Under the pieces are notes generated by a model. The model saw only the letters and a list, made by a program, of their open reading frames with translations, made no database searches and had not been told where the DNA came from. DNA of 64,000 bases, taken from contig CAXKVV010000022.1 in the NCBI GenBank assembly GCA_964058805.1, positions 806,001-870,000 of the forward strand, in the 5' to 3' direction. Within the stretch, counting starts at the first letter, position 1, and every line of letters begins with the position of its first letter. Below, in pieces: positions 44,816 to 56,226 of the stretch. Both the position numbers and the translations under genes were made by a program. The DNA is from Schoenoplectus triqueter (Eukaryota > Streptophyta > Magnoliopsida > Poales > Cyperaceae).

Positions 44816-45672
44816 AGTTGGGTGTGAGAATGCAGAGATTTTGACTACGGAGCGAATGGAAAGATATACTCTTCTGCTGTTTCGTTTACCCTACGGATAT
44901 GCACATAATTGTTCGTCGTATAGATAGGATTTTTTTCAACTGCTTGATATCACATTTTCAATTAATAGTTTACAAACAAAATTGTTTTGTTATTACTTGA
45001 TTCATATGTTTACTAAATAGTTTACTCAATTTTGTAATAAATAAACATTAAAAACATAATTGTAATTAACTAAGAATATACCCGCGCGTTGCAGCCGGAT
45101 TCTTTTATTTAAACATAAAAAACATTATAAGATAAAAAAATTCACATTGATCTAATATTAAATTATAAATTCATCAAATTTAATCTTGGATGGGATTTTC
45201 TACGCAATATGAGTTAATGATTCATGGTGTTAATGATAAAAAAAATTATTCCAGCATATATTATCATCATTAATTTCTTACCAAATATGCACAAGTTTAC
45301 TAATCATAACGCATACCTTAAGCCTTAAATCAAATTTTTATATTATAATATAAATAGAAAGATATTGAGTATTCTAATTTATAAATCATGTGTATAAATA
45401 AAAATAATATGATAGATGAGAAGGAAATTGAGAGAAAAAAGGGATCAATGGACATGATTACATACGTTCAATCAATCAAAAATAGATATTATCAATCTAA
45501 TTGAGGATTAAAATGGGTATAATAAAAAAATATCATGACAAAAAATGGACCCTCCAATTCTTAACTACTTTATATAATAGTATAGATTTGTCTTCTCATG
45601 TTTTTTTAAAATAAATGCTTGATAAAATCATTTACTAGTTCCATAAATATATTATTTGAAAGATGTAACTCT
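44816..45672. other. AT-rich tail of duplicated unit, copy 2
   Basis: Matches 37319-38250. No gene. It ends exactly at the first satellite unit. Confidence 0.65.
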
Positions 45673-48600
45673 GTCGAAAACATGTTCGGTAACACGACGC
45701 CATCCACACCGCCGAAAACATGTCCGGTAACACAAAACATGAAAACGGGAGCCGACGCCCATGGTAGCCGAAAACGAGTCCGAGAGCGCAAAACATGAAA
45801 ATAAGAGGCTACTCCTCCGCACCGCAAAAAACATGTCGGGGAGCGCAAAACATGAAAACGGGACCGAACGCCCTTGGTACCGCCGAAAACGAGTACGGGC
45901 GCGGAAAACATGAAAATGAGACTGACGCCCTCGGTACCGCTGAAAAAGAGTCCGGGCGTGCAAAACATGAAAACAGGACACGTCGCACCTGGAACGCCCG
46001 AAAACGAGTCCGGGCGCGCAAAACATGAAAACGGGACCCAACGCACTCGGTATCGCTGAAAATGAGATCTGACGCCCTCGGTACCACGGAAAATGTGTCC
46101 GGGAGCGCAAACCATGAAAACGGGAGCCGACGCCCTCGGTATTGCCGAAAATGAGTTCGGGAGCTCAAAACATGAAAACGGGATCCGACGCCCTCAGTAC
46201 CACGGGAAACGAGTGCGGTAGCGCAAAACATGAAAACGAGAGCCGACGCCCTCGATACCGCCGAAAACGAGTCCACGAGCGTAAAACATGAAAACGGGAC
46301 CCGACGTCCTCCGCACCGCCGAAAACGTGTCCGGGAGCGCAAAATATGAAAATGGGACTCGACGCCGCCGGTACCGCCGAAAATGAGATCGTGTGCGCAA
46401 AACATGAAAAAGGACCCGCCACTCCTGGTGTCGCCGAAAACGAGTCCGGGAGAGCAAAACATGAAAACAGGTCCCAACGTCCTCGATATCTCAAGAAACG
46501 ACTCCTTGAAATCAAAACATGAAAAATGGACCCGACGCCCTCGTTACTGCCGAAAATAAGTCTGAGAGCACAAAATATGAAAACAGGACCTGAAACCCTC
46601 GATACCGCCGAAAATGAGTCCGGGAGCGCAAAAATTAAAAACAGGACTTGACGCCCTCGGTATTGCCGAAAACAAGTATGGGCGCGCAAAACATTAAAAC
46701 GGGACCCGACGCCTTCGGAACCGTCGAAAACGAGTTCGGGAGCGCAAACTATGAAAACGAAACCTGACGCCCTCCGCACCGCCGAAAATATATCCGGGAG
46801 CGCAGAACATGAAAATGGGATCTGACGCCATCGGTACCGCCGAAAATGAGCCCGGGAGCGCAAAACATGAAAACGGGTCTCGACGCCCTCGGTACCGTCG
46901 AAAATGGGACACGTCCCCTTCAATACCGTCGAAATTGAGTTCGGTAGCGCAAAACATGAAAACGGGTCCCGTCGCCCTTGGTATCGCGGTAAACGACTCC
47001 AGGAGCTCAAAACATGAAATCAGGAGCTGACGCCCTCGTTACCGCTGAAAATGAGTCCAGGAGCGCAAAACATGAAAATGAGTCCCAACGCCTCGATACC
47101 GTCGAAAATGAGTCCGGGAGAGTAAAACAAGAAAACGGGAGCCGACGCCCTCAGTACCGCTGAAAACGAGTCCGGGAGAGCAAAACATGAAAACGAGACT
47201 CGACGCCCTCGGTATGGCCGAAAACGAGTACGAGCGTGTAAAACATGAAAACGGGACCCGACGCCCTCGGAATCACCGAAAATGAGTCTAGGAGCGAAAA
47301 CATGAAAACGGGACACGACGCCCTTCGCACCGCCGAAAATGAGTCCGGGAGCGCAAAACATGAAAAAGGGACTCGCCACTCCCGGTGCCGCTGAAAACGA
47401 GTCCGTGAGTGCAAAACATGAAAACGGGACGCGACGACCTCGTTACAGTCGAAAATGTGACCCGTCACCCTCAATACCGCCGAAAAACGAGTCCGGGAGC
47501 GCAAAACATGAAAAAGGGTCCTGATGCCCTCGGTATCGCGGGAAACGACTTCGGGAGCTCAAAACATGAAATCAGGAGCCGACGCCCGCGTTACCGCCGA
47601 AAACAAGTCAGGGAGCGCAAAACATGTAAACGGGACCCGACGCACCCGGTACCGCCGAAAACGAGTCCGGAAACGCAAAACATGAAAACATGATCCGACG
47701 CTCCCGGTGGTCCGAAAATGAGTGCGGGAGCACAAAACATGAAACAGGACACGTCGCACCCGGTACCGCCGAAAATGAGTCCGGGAGCGCAAAACATGAA
47801 AACGGGGCCAGACACCCTCGGTACCGTCGAAGACGAGACTTGTCGCCCTCAATACCGCCGAAATCGAGTCTTGTAGCGCAAAACATGAAAACAGGTCCCG
47901 ACGCCCTCGGTATCGCGGGAAACGACTCCTTGAGCTCAAAACATGAAAACGAGTCCGGGAACGCAAAACATGAAAACAGGAGCCGACACCCTCGATACCG
48001 CAGAAAACGAGTCTGGGAGCGTAAAATATGAAAACGGGAGACAACGCCCTCGGTACCGCCAAAAATTAGTCCGGGAGCGCAAAGCAGGAAAATAGGAGGC
48101 TACACCATCCGCACCGCCAAAAACATGTCTGGGAGCGCAAAACATGAAAACAGACCGGACCCCCTTGGTACCGCCGAAAACGAGTACGGGAGCGCAAAAT
48201 ATGAAAACGGGAGCCAACACCCTCGATACCGCCGAAAAAGAGTTCGGGCGCGCAAAACATGAAAACGGGACACGTCGCACATGGTACCGTCGAAAACGAG
48301 TCCGGGCGCAAAACATGAAAATGATGTTCGACGCTCTCGGTACCACGGGAAACGAGTCCGGGAGCGCAAATCATGAAAACGGGAGCCGACGCCCTCGGTA
48401 CCGCCGAAAACGTGTATGAGAGCTCAAAACATGAAAACGAGATCTGACGCCCTCAGTATCACGGGAAACGAGTCTGGGAGCGCAATACATGAAAACGGGA
48501 GCCGACGCCCTCGGTACCGCCGAAAACGAGTCCGGGACCGCAAAACAAGAAAATGGGACCCGACGCCCTCCTTACCGTCGAAAACATGCCTAGAAGCGCA

Positions 48601-49196
48601 AAACATGAAAATGGGATCCGACGCCGTCGATACCGCCGAAAATGAGTCTGGGAGCGCTAAACATGAAAAAAGGACCCGCCACTCCCGGTGCCGCCGAAAA
48701 CGAGTCCGGGAGCGCAAAATATGAAAACGGGACCTGACGACCTCGGTATAGTCGAAAACGAGACTCGTCGCCCTCAATACCGCCGAAAACGAGTCCGGGA
48801 GCGCAAAACATGAAAACGGGTCTCGATGCCCTCGGTATCGCTGGAAACGACTCCGGGAGCTCAAAACATCAAATCACGAGTACGGACGCGGAAAACATGA
48901 AAACGAGACCCAACGCCCTCGGTACCGTAGAAAATGAGTCCGGGAGCGCAAAATATGAAAACGGGATCCGACGCCCTCGGTACCACGGAAAACGTGTCCT
49001 GTAGCGCAAAACATGAAAACGGGATTCGACGCCCTCGGTACCACGGGAAACGTGTCCGGGAGCGCAAAACATGAAAACAGGAGCCGATGCCCTCGGTATC
49101 GCCGAAAACGAGTCTGGGAGCTCAAAACATTAAAACGGGATCCGACGCCCTCGGTACCACAATAAACAAGTATAGAAGTGCAAAATATGAAAATGG
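45673..49196 (-). repeat. 58-bp satellite/minisatellite array, main block (about 60 units)
   Basis: The unit of about 58 bp has the parts GAAAACGAGTCCGGGAGCGC, AAAACATGAAAACGGGAGCC and GACGCCCTCGGTACCGCC (plus-strand reading). Variation is mostly single-base, plus a short variant unit and a GGGAAACGACTCC variant that recur together. The array is rich in CpG, unlike its surroundings. Because the unit lacks stops in most frames, long spurious ORFs up to 281 codons appear on both strands; they are not genes. The strand given is arbitrary. Confidence 0.95.
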
Positions 49197-49569
49197 GAGC
49201 AGTAAATACAAAGGGAATAACCATGTTCGTTACTTTGGGATCTGAAAGAAAAGAGAGGTGTAAAAACTCACCAGAAGACTTGATAAGCTTAAACTCTTTT
49301 GTTTTGCTCCAATAGCTATATCATGGAGCTTCATCTCTGCCTTAGAAAAAACAAATTAAGCACACGAAAAGTTCCAAAGGATGGCACAAATAGGAAATAC
49401 ATAAGACTTATATGGGGACGTGAACCAGTAAAAAAAATTCCAAATTCCAATCATGTGAAATATGGTGAAAAATAACAGTATGGAGTCTCTCGAGTCTTCG
49501 CCATATTCGATCTAAAATCTAAATACATGTTAGCACAAATCATAGATAATGCATATATGTAAATAATAA
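49197..49569. other. Unique spacer inside the satellite
   Basis: 373 bp of AT-rich non-repeat sequence separates the two satellite blocks. On the minus strand a 71-bp stretch (about 49341-49271) lies between a CTAAG acceptor and a GGTGAG donor and reads AEMKLHDIAIGAKQKSLSLS. It could be a stray exon, but I do not recognise it. Confidence 0.5.
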
Positions 49570-49915
49570 ATGCCCTTGGTACTGCCAAAAACGAGTACGA
49601 GAGCGCAAAACATGAAAACAGGATCTGACGCCCTCTGCACCGCCGAAAATGTGTCCGGGAGCGCAAAACATGAAAACGGGATCCGACGACCTCGGTACCG
49701 TCGAAAATGGGACCCGTCGCTCTCAATACCGCTGAAAACGAGTCCGGAAGAGAAAATCATGAAAACGGGTCCCGACGCTCTCGGTATCGCGAGAAACGAC
49801 TCCGAGAGCTCAAAATATCAAATCAGGAGCTGACGCCCTCGTTACCGCCGAAAGTAAGTCCGGAAGCGCAAAACATTAAAACGGGACCCGACGCCACCGA
49901 AAACGAGGCCGGGAG
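49570..49915 (-). repeat. 58-bp satellite, second block (about 6 units)
   Basis: Same unit as 45673-49196, including the short-unit/GGAAACGACTCC variant pair. The last unit breaks off at CCACCGAAAACGAGGCCGGG. Confidence 0.93.
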
Positions 49916-50175
49916 GGTAATATAAAATTAAAAATTGTTTAGATCCAACCAGGACAATCGGACCAAATCGGTTTTTCTTCTCGCTCAAGTCTCCACCCGT
50001 CATTCAAACACCGACCAGTCTCCCCCTCCCCGTCTCCGTCGTACATTCCAAATCTTTCGATCTCATCTCTTCCTTTCCCCAATTTGATTTTGTCCCAAAT
50101 CCATCTATAATAATATTGAACCTACCTACCATAAAAAATCAGTTATGAGCTCCCGCCATTCTTCCGTCCTTCGCG

Positions 50176-51686
50176 ATGCACGCTTTCACTCCTGCTGATG
50201 GCTTCTTGGCTGGTACCTAATCGGTTGTTCGATCCACTTTTAGTTTTCCTATCAGATTTTGTTCTTCAAGTCGCTGAGATGCATATTGCTTTGACTCTCT
50301 TTTAATGTTGTTCTTTTCTTTGGATTGTTGGAACAGTGAAGGAAGGAATCGATGATATGATAAAGTATTTGGCAAACGAGCCCTCTGCGGGGCTTTACTT
50401 CGTGCAACAGCATGCTCAAGCCTCCATGCCCAATCTTCTCTCTGTTAAGGTCGTTTTGTTTTATCAATTTTCAGCAATTTATGATTAATCTTATTCTTTT
50501 GGCCAAAAAGAGGGATGAAATGAATAAAAATTAGCACATAAAAAGGAAGTTAATTGAGAATTTTCTAGATACAGGGAAAATTAGCTGAGGAGGTTCATGA
50601 GGTAACATTACATACTGAAGATATAGAGGATTCTATATGTGTGGTAAGGTCGATGGCAGAATGTGGTCTGCCAATTGCCGATGACATGATTAAAGATATA
50701 AATCGATCTCTTCATATCATGTCTTCTTCCCTACCTACAAGAGGGTATTCATCTTTCAATCTGTACATACAAAATTTTGTTCTTCACCTGCTTCTTTGGT
50801 GTTTAGTGGGCATGGTTGAGGTTATGCAGAGAATACTTTTGTTTAAATTAAGGGCAGTTGAAGCTCAATCGGACAAATCAATGTCCATTAGTGTTTTAAA
50901 AGATTATTAAGGTCGCCAACGAATAAAGCTTAATTGGACAAATTCACATACAGATGTGGCTGATCTGGGTTAATTTTTTTTTTTGATGGAAATCCCGTAG
51001 GAATCTGGGTTAATTTGAGGACAGTGGTGGGTTAAATGTAGAATTAAAGGTCAACCAGGACAGACGTAATGTGGAACAAATTAATGTTGTCTGATGTTTG
51101 GGCAAAGTTGTAGCATAATTCAGAGGTAATAATTTGGTATATGCTGATCTACAGTTGTGTGGTTGTGGTGGGCTGATAACTAGGGATTTGTCATTTAAGT
51201 TTGAGTTCAACTAATTCTTTTATGGTGGATTTCTCAATTCATCTTCTTTTTTTGCATATAGAGTATCAAATTGTACAACTAAATGCACCCGTACTTCTGT
51301 TACGTTAAAAATCCAGGTTGATCCAAAACCCTAGTTGGGGTTTCCAATTCTCTCTGGCCAGTTCATCCATTCCAGAACCTTCTAGTTTGACTGGGCCATC
51401 CAACAGCAGCTATTTCACAGCCATGTTCAAATCGGCAAAATTAAAGGCAGCCAGTTTCAAATGGACCTCTCAACAAGGCATCGCTGCGCCAATGGAGGGG
51501 CAAGTTACCAGGTCACTCATGTCACCAGTAGGTATGGAAAGGGTCATCCAATCAGAGGAATTGGCTGAGAGTTCACATTCTAGTGACACATCTTCAGTAT
51601 TAGAAGACTACGACAAATTCAAATTGGAACAAGAATTGAAATTGCAAGAGTGGCTTGAATCATCTGAAGGGGATAACACCAAGTGA
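50176..51686 (+). CDS. BORC subunit 8 (BORCS8/MEF2BNB)-like protein
   Basis: Four exons (50176-50212, 50337-50449, 50575-50744, 51317-51686), GT-AG introns, 229 codons plus stop. The N-terminal half is the conserved BORCS8 region: DDMIKYLANEPSAGLYFVQQ, then HAQASMPNLLSVK, LHTEDIEDSICVVRSMAECG and ADDMIKDINRSLHIM. It is predicted helical. The plant-type C-terminal extension has SSYFTAMFKSAKLKAASFKW, a Ser-rich acidic linker and the ending EDYDKFKLEQELKLQEWLES. In animals BORCS8 is part of BORC, which positions lysosomes. The plant role is not established; a cytosolic endomembrane-trafficking role is inference. The start is the first ATG after a pyrimidine-rich leader. No damage seen. The satellite ends about 260 bp upstream. 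Confidence 0.85.
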
Positions 51687-54318
51687 GCTCAATGACTTCT
51701 GGAAATAACACTTTTTCTTTGGTTGAATGAGATTTTCCTAACTTTTACATTTTGATTTCTCAAGATAAACCTATTCTCTAATCCTGCTTGAGTGACAGTC
51801 CAAAACCATAGCCTGATTCTTTGCAGGTTATTTGTGTAATTTGCAATGAGGGACTCCGTGTTTTTCTTTCTGGGAGGGGGGGGGGGGTAAAAAGTTAGCT
51901 CTGCATTTTTCTTCCCGTTGTTTCTTAGTTCTGGGTTTGGAGAAGATACCATGATATGTTCTTTAATTTTTTGAGATATTGCATTTTTGTGTCGCATTTA
52001 AGATGGAAAAAAAAAATCTGTGGAAGTGCTTAAAACTGTGGAGAGGCATTTGCGAAGTTTTGCATTTGCTACCTTCTGTGATCACTGTATTAAACATTTT
52101 TCACATTTTTCTAATTCAACTTTAATGCTTGATTGTTATTAGAATACATTAGATAGATGGCTATGCTTTTCATAATCATCTACTGATTTGATGAAATATG
52201 TAGAATTTTTTTTATTCTTTCATAGCACCTAGGTTAGTTTAACAAGCGGTTGCTGAAAAATTGGTATTTCGTGAAACATCAGCAGGTATTACCAGTATAA
52301 ATCACAAATTTGTATGCGGACCGGTAATTCGGATTCATTAATCTTGTTCATATTAAAGAGAGATGCATGCATATAAAATTTCATGTTTTTAATGTTCATT
52401 TTGTATTAGATTTAAAATAGATAGGTAGTTTCCAATTAAAATGAAAGTTTGAAATTTGATTTGTTTAAATTTAAATTAGTTTGTTTTGATTCTTATTAGT
52501 TTGAAATTAAGTTGGTAAATAAATATGTGGAGCTTGATATTAGAACGTATTCTCTTTCACTAATATTGGATTCTTCATTTCTATAATTTATGTCTGACTT
52601 TTAATTTATGGGCTTAGTTTCTTTGCCGTTTCAAAATATGCACGTTTGAATTTCTTTAGAGGCTCGTAAATTTTTGTCCAACTAATTGATGATTTATGTT
52701 ATCATATAGAACTTGAATTCATCCACATAGAATCCAAATATTTTTTCAGATATTGAACAATTCAAATATCATCAAGATTCGATCTTCATTAGTTCTCGAA
52801 CCAGTTTTGAATGAACTCTTCAGAATTTGATTTTTGATTTGTATCCAGTTCAAATCGAACTAATTTGATTTGAAACAGTTTTGAATTGAAATCAAATAAA
52901 TTTATTATGAACTTTTTCAAATCGAACATAAATAAACTATGAATTATGAATTTTTCTTGGAGCTTTAGATCTCATAAAGGCGAAAAATTTGTCCAAAATA
53001 AGAAATGAGCTTTCTTCTTTATTTACTTTTTAGGAAGAATTGGATATGTACTTATGAAAACTTGGCTAATTAAAAAAGTTCTCATCAAGTTTTAAATTTA
53101 AATATTTACTCATTAAAAACTCACGTAACTTATTATTTACCCTTAGAATTTACTTTATAATGAATTATCTTTAATAAATTAACATTAAAATTTAATAAAA
53201 AAATTATGTGATCAAACTCTCTCCTCTAATTCACTTCTTCATTATGTAATGTTTTCTTTTACTGTTAAACTATTAATCCACGAAACTCCTCTATTCATTT
53301 TATATTTAAGAAATTGTAATACAACATCATTATAACAATACTAGTATATTGCCCATATGTAACGGATTTTACTTAATTATGAGATTAATTAATATTTATT
53401 TATCAAATTTCAATGTTTTGTCATTATGAGAATCAACAGACTATTATGAAAGAAGCTTAAATTTTATTTTGTTTCCTTAATTATTCTTCTAACAGGATTC
53501 AATCTATAAACAATAATTGTCAATATATGATTGTTCTAAATTAAAATTATAAATAAAAAATTAGTAGAAATGACATATGTTCTACAAAAATAAAAATGAA
53601 ACCACCAAAAATAATGAAAATGACATACTTTTTATAAGAAAATAAAACCAATGAAAAAATAATTATCCAATAGTTGTTCATGTATGATAAACAACAACAA
53701 CAACAACAACAACAAAGCCTTTAATCCCAAATAAATTGGGGTACGCAGTTGTTCATGTTTGATATCAAAATAATAAGTTTTATCAACAAATTCCAAATAA
53801 AATGAAATTTATTATTATAAGGTCCAGACTTAATGCTAATTGTTAAATAATACAAAGCGCTTATATCTCAGCATCTTGGTCTCATTGATTCACTTTTACT
53901 GATGTGGATGGATAAAATTTTGTTTTAAACTTTCCGATCGAGGTCCTGCTAATATGTATTATTATGTTGTCGGTAGTTGAGTACTAATTAATTATCAATA
54001 TTCTACATTCTTCTTTTCTAGCTTATTGAGATCTCCAATTGAATTATGATCTCGCAAATCATAAAATACAAAGGTTTTACATCAATTTTCATCAGCCCTC
54101 AATCAGAATATACGTAGAACAAGTTCGTGAAAATTTTATAAGTTTGACATTGACATTAATTAAAGTTTGCATTTTCACCCATATCAGCTGGCAAATCTTA
54201 AGACAACGCTTGGTTTTCTACAAAATACAAATATGCAAGAAATACACAAACCTCAAAGGAAGAAAATAAAAAGGATTATGCTCAACTCAAACCTGACACA
54301 CCTAGGATTATGCTCGAC
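51687..54318. other. Intergenic with remnants
   Basis: Starts with the 3' flank of the BORCS8-like gene, including a G-run at about 51877-51888. 53691-53745 has a CAACAACAACAA run followed by GCCTTTAATCCCAAATAAAT and TGGGGT, a motif common in plant intergenic repeats and perhaps a SINE-type tail. A 30-bp tandem duplication (AGGATTATGCTC then ACTCAAACCTGACACA) lies at about 54272-54331. No supported gene. Confidence 0.5.
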
Positions 54319-54942
54319 TCAAACCTGACACATTATCTCCAATTTATTCTCAAACCAAAAAGAATGACCATGAGAATGCAAAGAAAAACTCACATCACTC
54401 CAATAGATTGCTGTTATTGTGACATCACCAGGCTTGAGATGACTACAGATGCACACTAAATAGCAAGTCCCCGCCAATCTTACAATTTTCATGATCAGAA
54501 GAGTCCAGTAGGACACAACTGCCACATCCACATGGCTCAGTCTCTTCCTGGGTGCAACCACTGCTCAAACGAGGGCTTCGCTTGACCCGATTCGGGCTAA
54601 ACCGCCGGCATCTTGGATATCCAAGTACTGTACTTTGATCTGAAGGGTGTTTTCATAAAATAATGCACCTAAACCAGCATCCCTTGATGCCACTATCTTG
54701 CAAGTTGCAACAGTACCTCCACAAGCTGACCTGACAGTGGTAGGCAGTTGCCACTGGCTGACTTAATTAACAGAAGCATTTTTCTCATCTACACCAACAG
54801 CGTCCCTTATTCTCTTTTTACCTGTTGAAATTTTCAACCTCAGTTTTAGAGAGGTTGGTGCAAACATGGATCTGAGTGCTTCCTGGCTCCAATAACCTTT
54901 TCATTGAGTTACATCAACGGCCATTATGTCATCATTATCAAT
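54319..54942 (-). pseudogene. Degraded coding fragment, family uncertain (weak Agenet/Tudor-like resemblance)
   Basis: One minus-strand frame reads like protein for about 200 codons but contains three in-frame stops (near 54905, 54764 and 54567). Recognisable blocks: KGYWSQEALRSMFAPTSLKL, then RLKISTGKKRIRDAVGVDEK, SQWQLPTTVRSACGGTVATC, LQIKVQYLDIQDAGGLARIG and VVAPRKRLSHVDVAVVSY. The KVQYLDIQDA segment recalls the core of plant Agenet/Tudor-like domains, but this is only a resemblance. I do not recognise the parent gene. Confidence 0.4.
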
Positions 54943-56095
54943 CATTCTACAGCACATGTATGGATATAACCTGCTAGCTACTAAATGCCAAAAAAAATAT
55001 ATGTAGTTAATTTTATATAAAACATACTAAAACGTGGACACAATTAAGATGACATAACCAATAAAAATCAAAATGCAAGGACACTTTTGCAGATATTTTT
55101 CATTTTAGGTGCTTGGCGTGCCAGTAAAGCTAGTGTGAATTTTGAAATACCAAATTGTACCATTAGTAGTGCAGTTTCCAATCAGACCTCAAATCAAGCA
55201 TCATTAGCCAGTAACTTAAATTTAAATTGTATTAATTAAATAGGAAGAGTCATAACTTAATTTTCTATGGCATAATTGTCCTAAAGTTTTTCTAAATATA
55301 CCTTATAATTTCTAAAGAGGCTGCAGGAGCAGCAAGAAGTCAGCCTACCCTGTGTCAGCAAGAAGTTGGGCCCAGCGAGTTCAATGGAAATGAATGTATT
55401 ATCCCACAGATATCTCCTCATGCCAATACAGAGTAAATTTTGCCACTTTCCATATTTTTCAGCATTAATTGGTAAAAAAGAGAGAAAAGCATAAGAAAAA
55501 TGTCATTAATGAAAAATCATAAAAGAGATAGATAACAGTTCAGATGAGAAAAAGAGAAATTATATTGGAAATACTTTCCTAAATAATATTCCAGAAAATA
55601 GGATGACAACTCTCTAGATGTCGCAACATAAGGAAAGCCATAATTACATATTTGAGTGAATTATAGTGAATTAAATTGAGAGATCTCTACACATATTAAT
55701 TAAGGCAATGGTACTGACAATGGTCTGGTAATTTTTTTTATATCACTAAAAAGAACAACTGCCCAAAGTATTGAATTCCTTCTAAGACAACAAGCAAGGA
55801 CTAATTAAAAGGAGCAGCAAAAACAAAAATCTATCAATTATCTGGGAATTGAGTGTAAGCTCAAATGATGTTAACAAATGCATTTGCCGATTTAGGAATA
55901 GATGAGACTATTTGTCAGAAGGGAAAGCTCTGAAATCAAGAAACAAAAAAATAAAAATGAATTTCTGCTATTTTAATAGAGGTCAAAAGTCAAAACATGT
56001 GTATGATAGTGTTGTGCCCATATCAACTATCGTCCCTTGTGTAGTAGAGATTGTAAAAACTGAGGAATCAATAGTCAGTGCCTGGCCATTAACTA
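54943..56095. other. Intergenic, nothing firm
   Basis: AT-rich. An exon-like stretch at 55320-55435 (AAGAARSQPTLCQQEVGPSE then FNGNECIIPQISPHANTE and a stop) follows an AG but has no partner exons I can identify. Confidence 0.4.
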
Positions 56096-56226
56096 CAATG
56101 TTCTCTAAATTCAAATTGTAATGCAGCCTATGAATTTTACAGATAAATACAAATAGAATTGTAAAAATGTAAAATTTGAAGCTAAAATTCATAGGCTGCA
56201 TTACAACTTGAATTTAGAGAGCATTG
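56096..56226. repeat. Near-perfect 44-bp hairpin (foldback)
   Basis: 56096-56139 is the reverse complement of 56183-56226 with two mismatches in 44 bases, separated by a 43-base loop. The arms contain CTAAATTCAAATTG and TAATGCAGCCTATGAATTTT. Stem length and loop would suit a miRNA/siRNA-type foldback transcript or a tiny MITE. No promoter is evident. Confidence 0.85.

Larger units (their letters stand above)
41793..45672. repeat. Segmental duplication of the FSD3-pseudogene/ncRNA unit, copy 2
   Basis: Colinear with 35003-38300. The match ends abruptly at ATGTAACTCTG (about 45671), where the 58-bp satellite begins. Upstream of 41793 this copy continues into the last SOD exon, which copy 1 lacks. 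Confidence 0.88.

Noticed and set aside
45606..49833. Many ORFs of 60-281 codons across the 58-bp satellite
   Set aside because: Same cause: repeat translation on both strands (FSCFALPDSFSAVPRAS-like). No start context, codon bias or domain.
45673..49915. Regular repeats considered as a CRISPR array
   Set aside because: Units are contiguous with no unique spacers, there are no cas genes, and the surroundings are clearly a plant nuclear genome.
51877..51888. G-run as a G-quadruplex element
   Set aside because: A single homopolymer tract, not four spaced runs; more likely slippage or a sequencing-sensitive site.
55320..55438. Exon-like stretch ending in a stop
   Set aside because: An acceptor-like AG precedes it, but there are no partner exons and I recognise no family in either of two frames.
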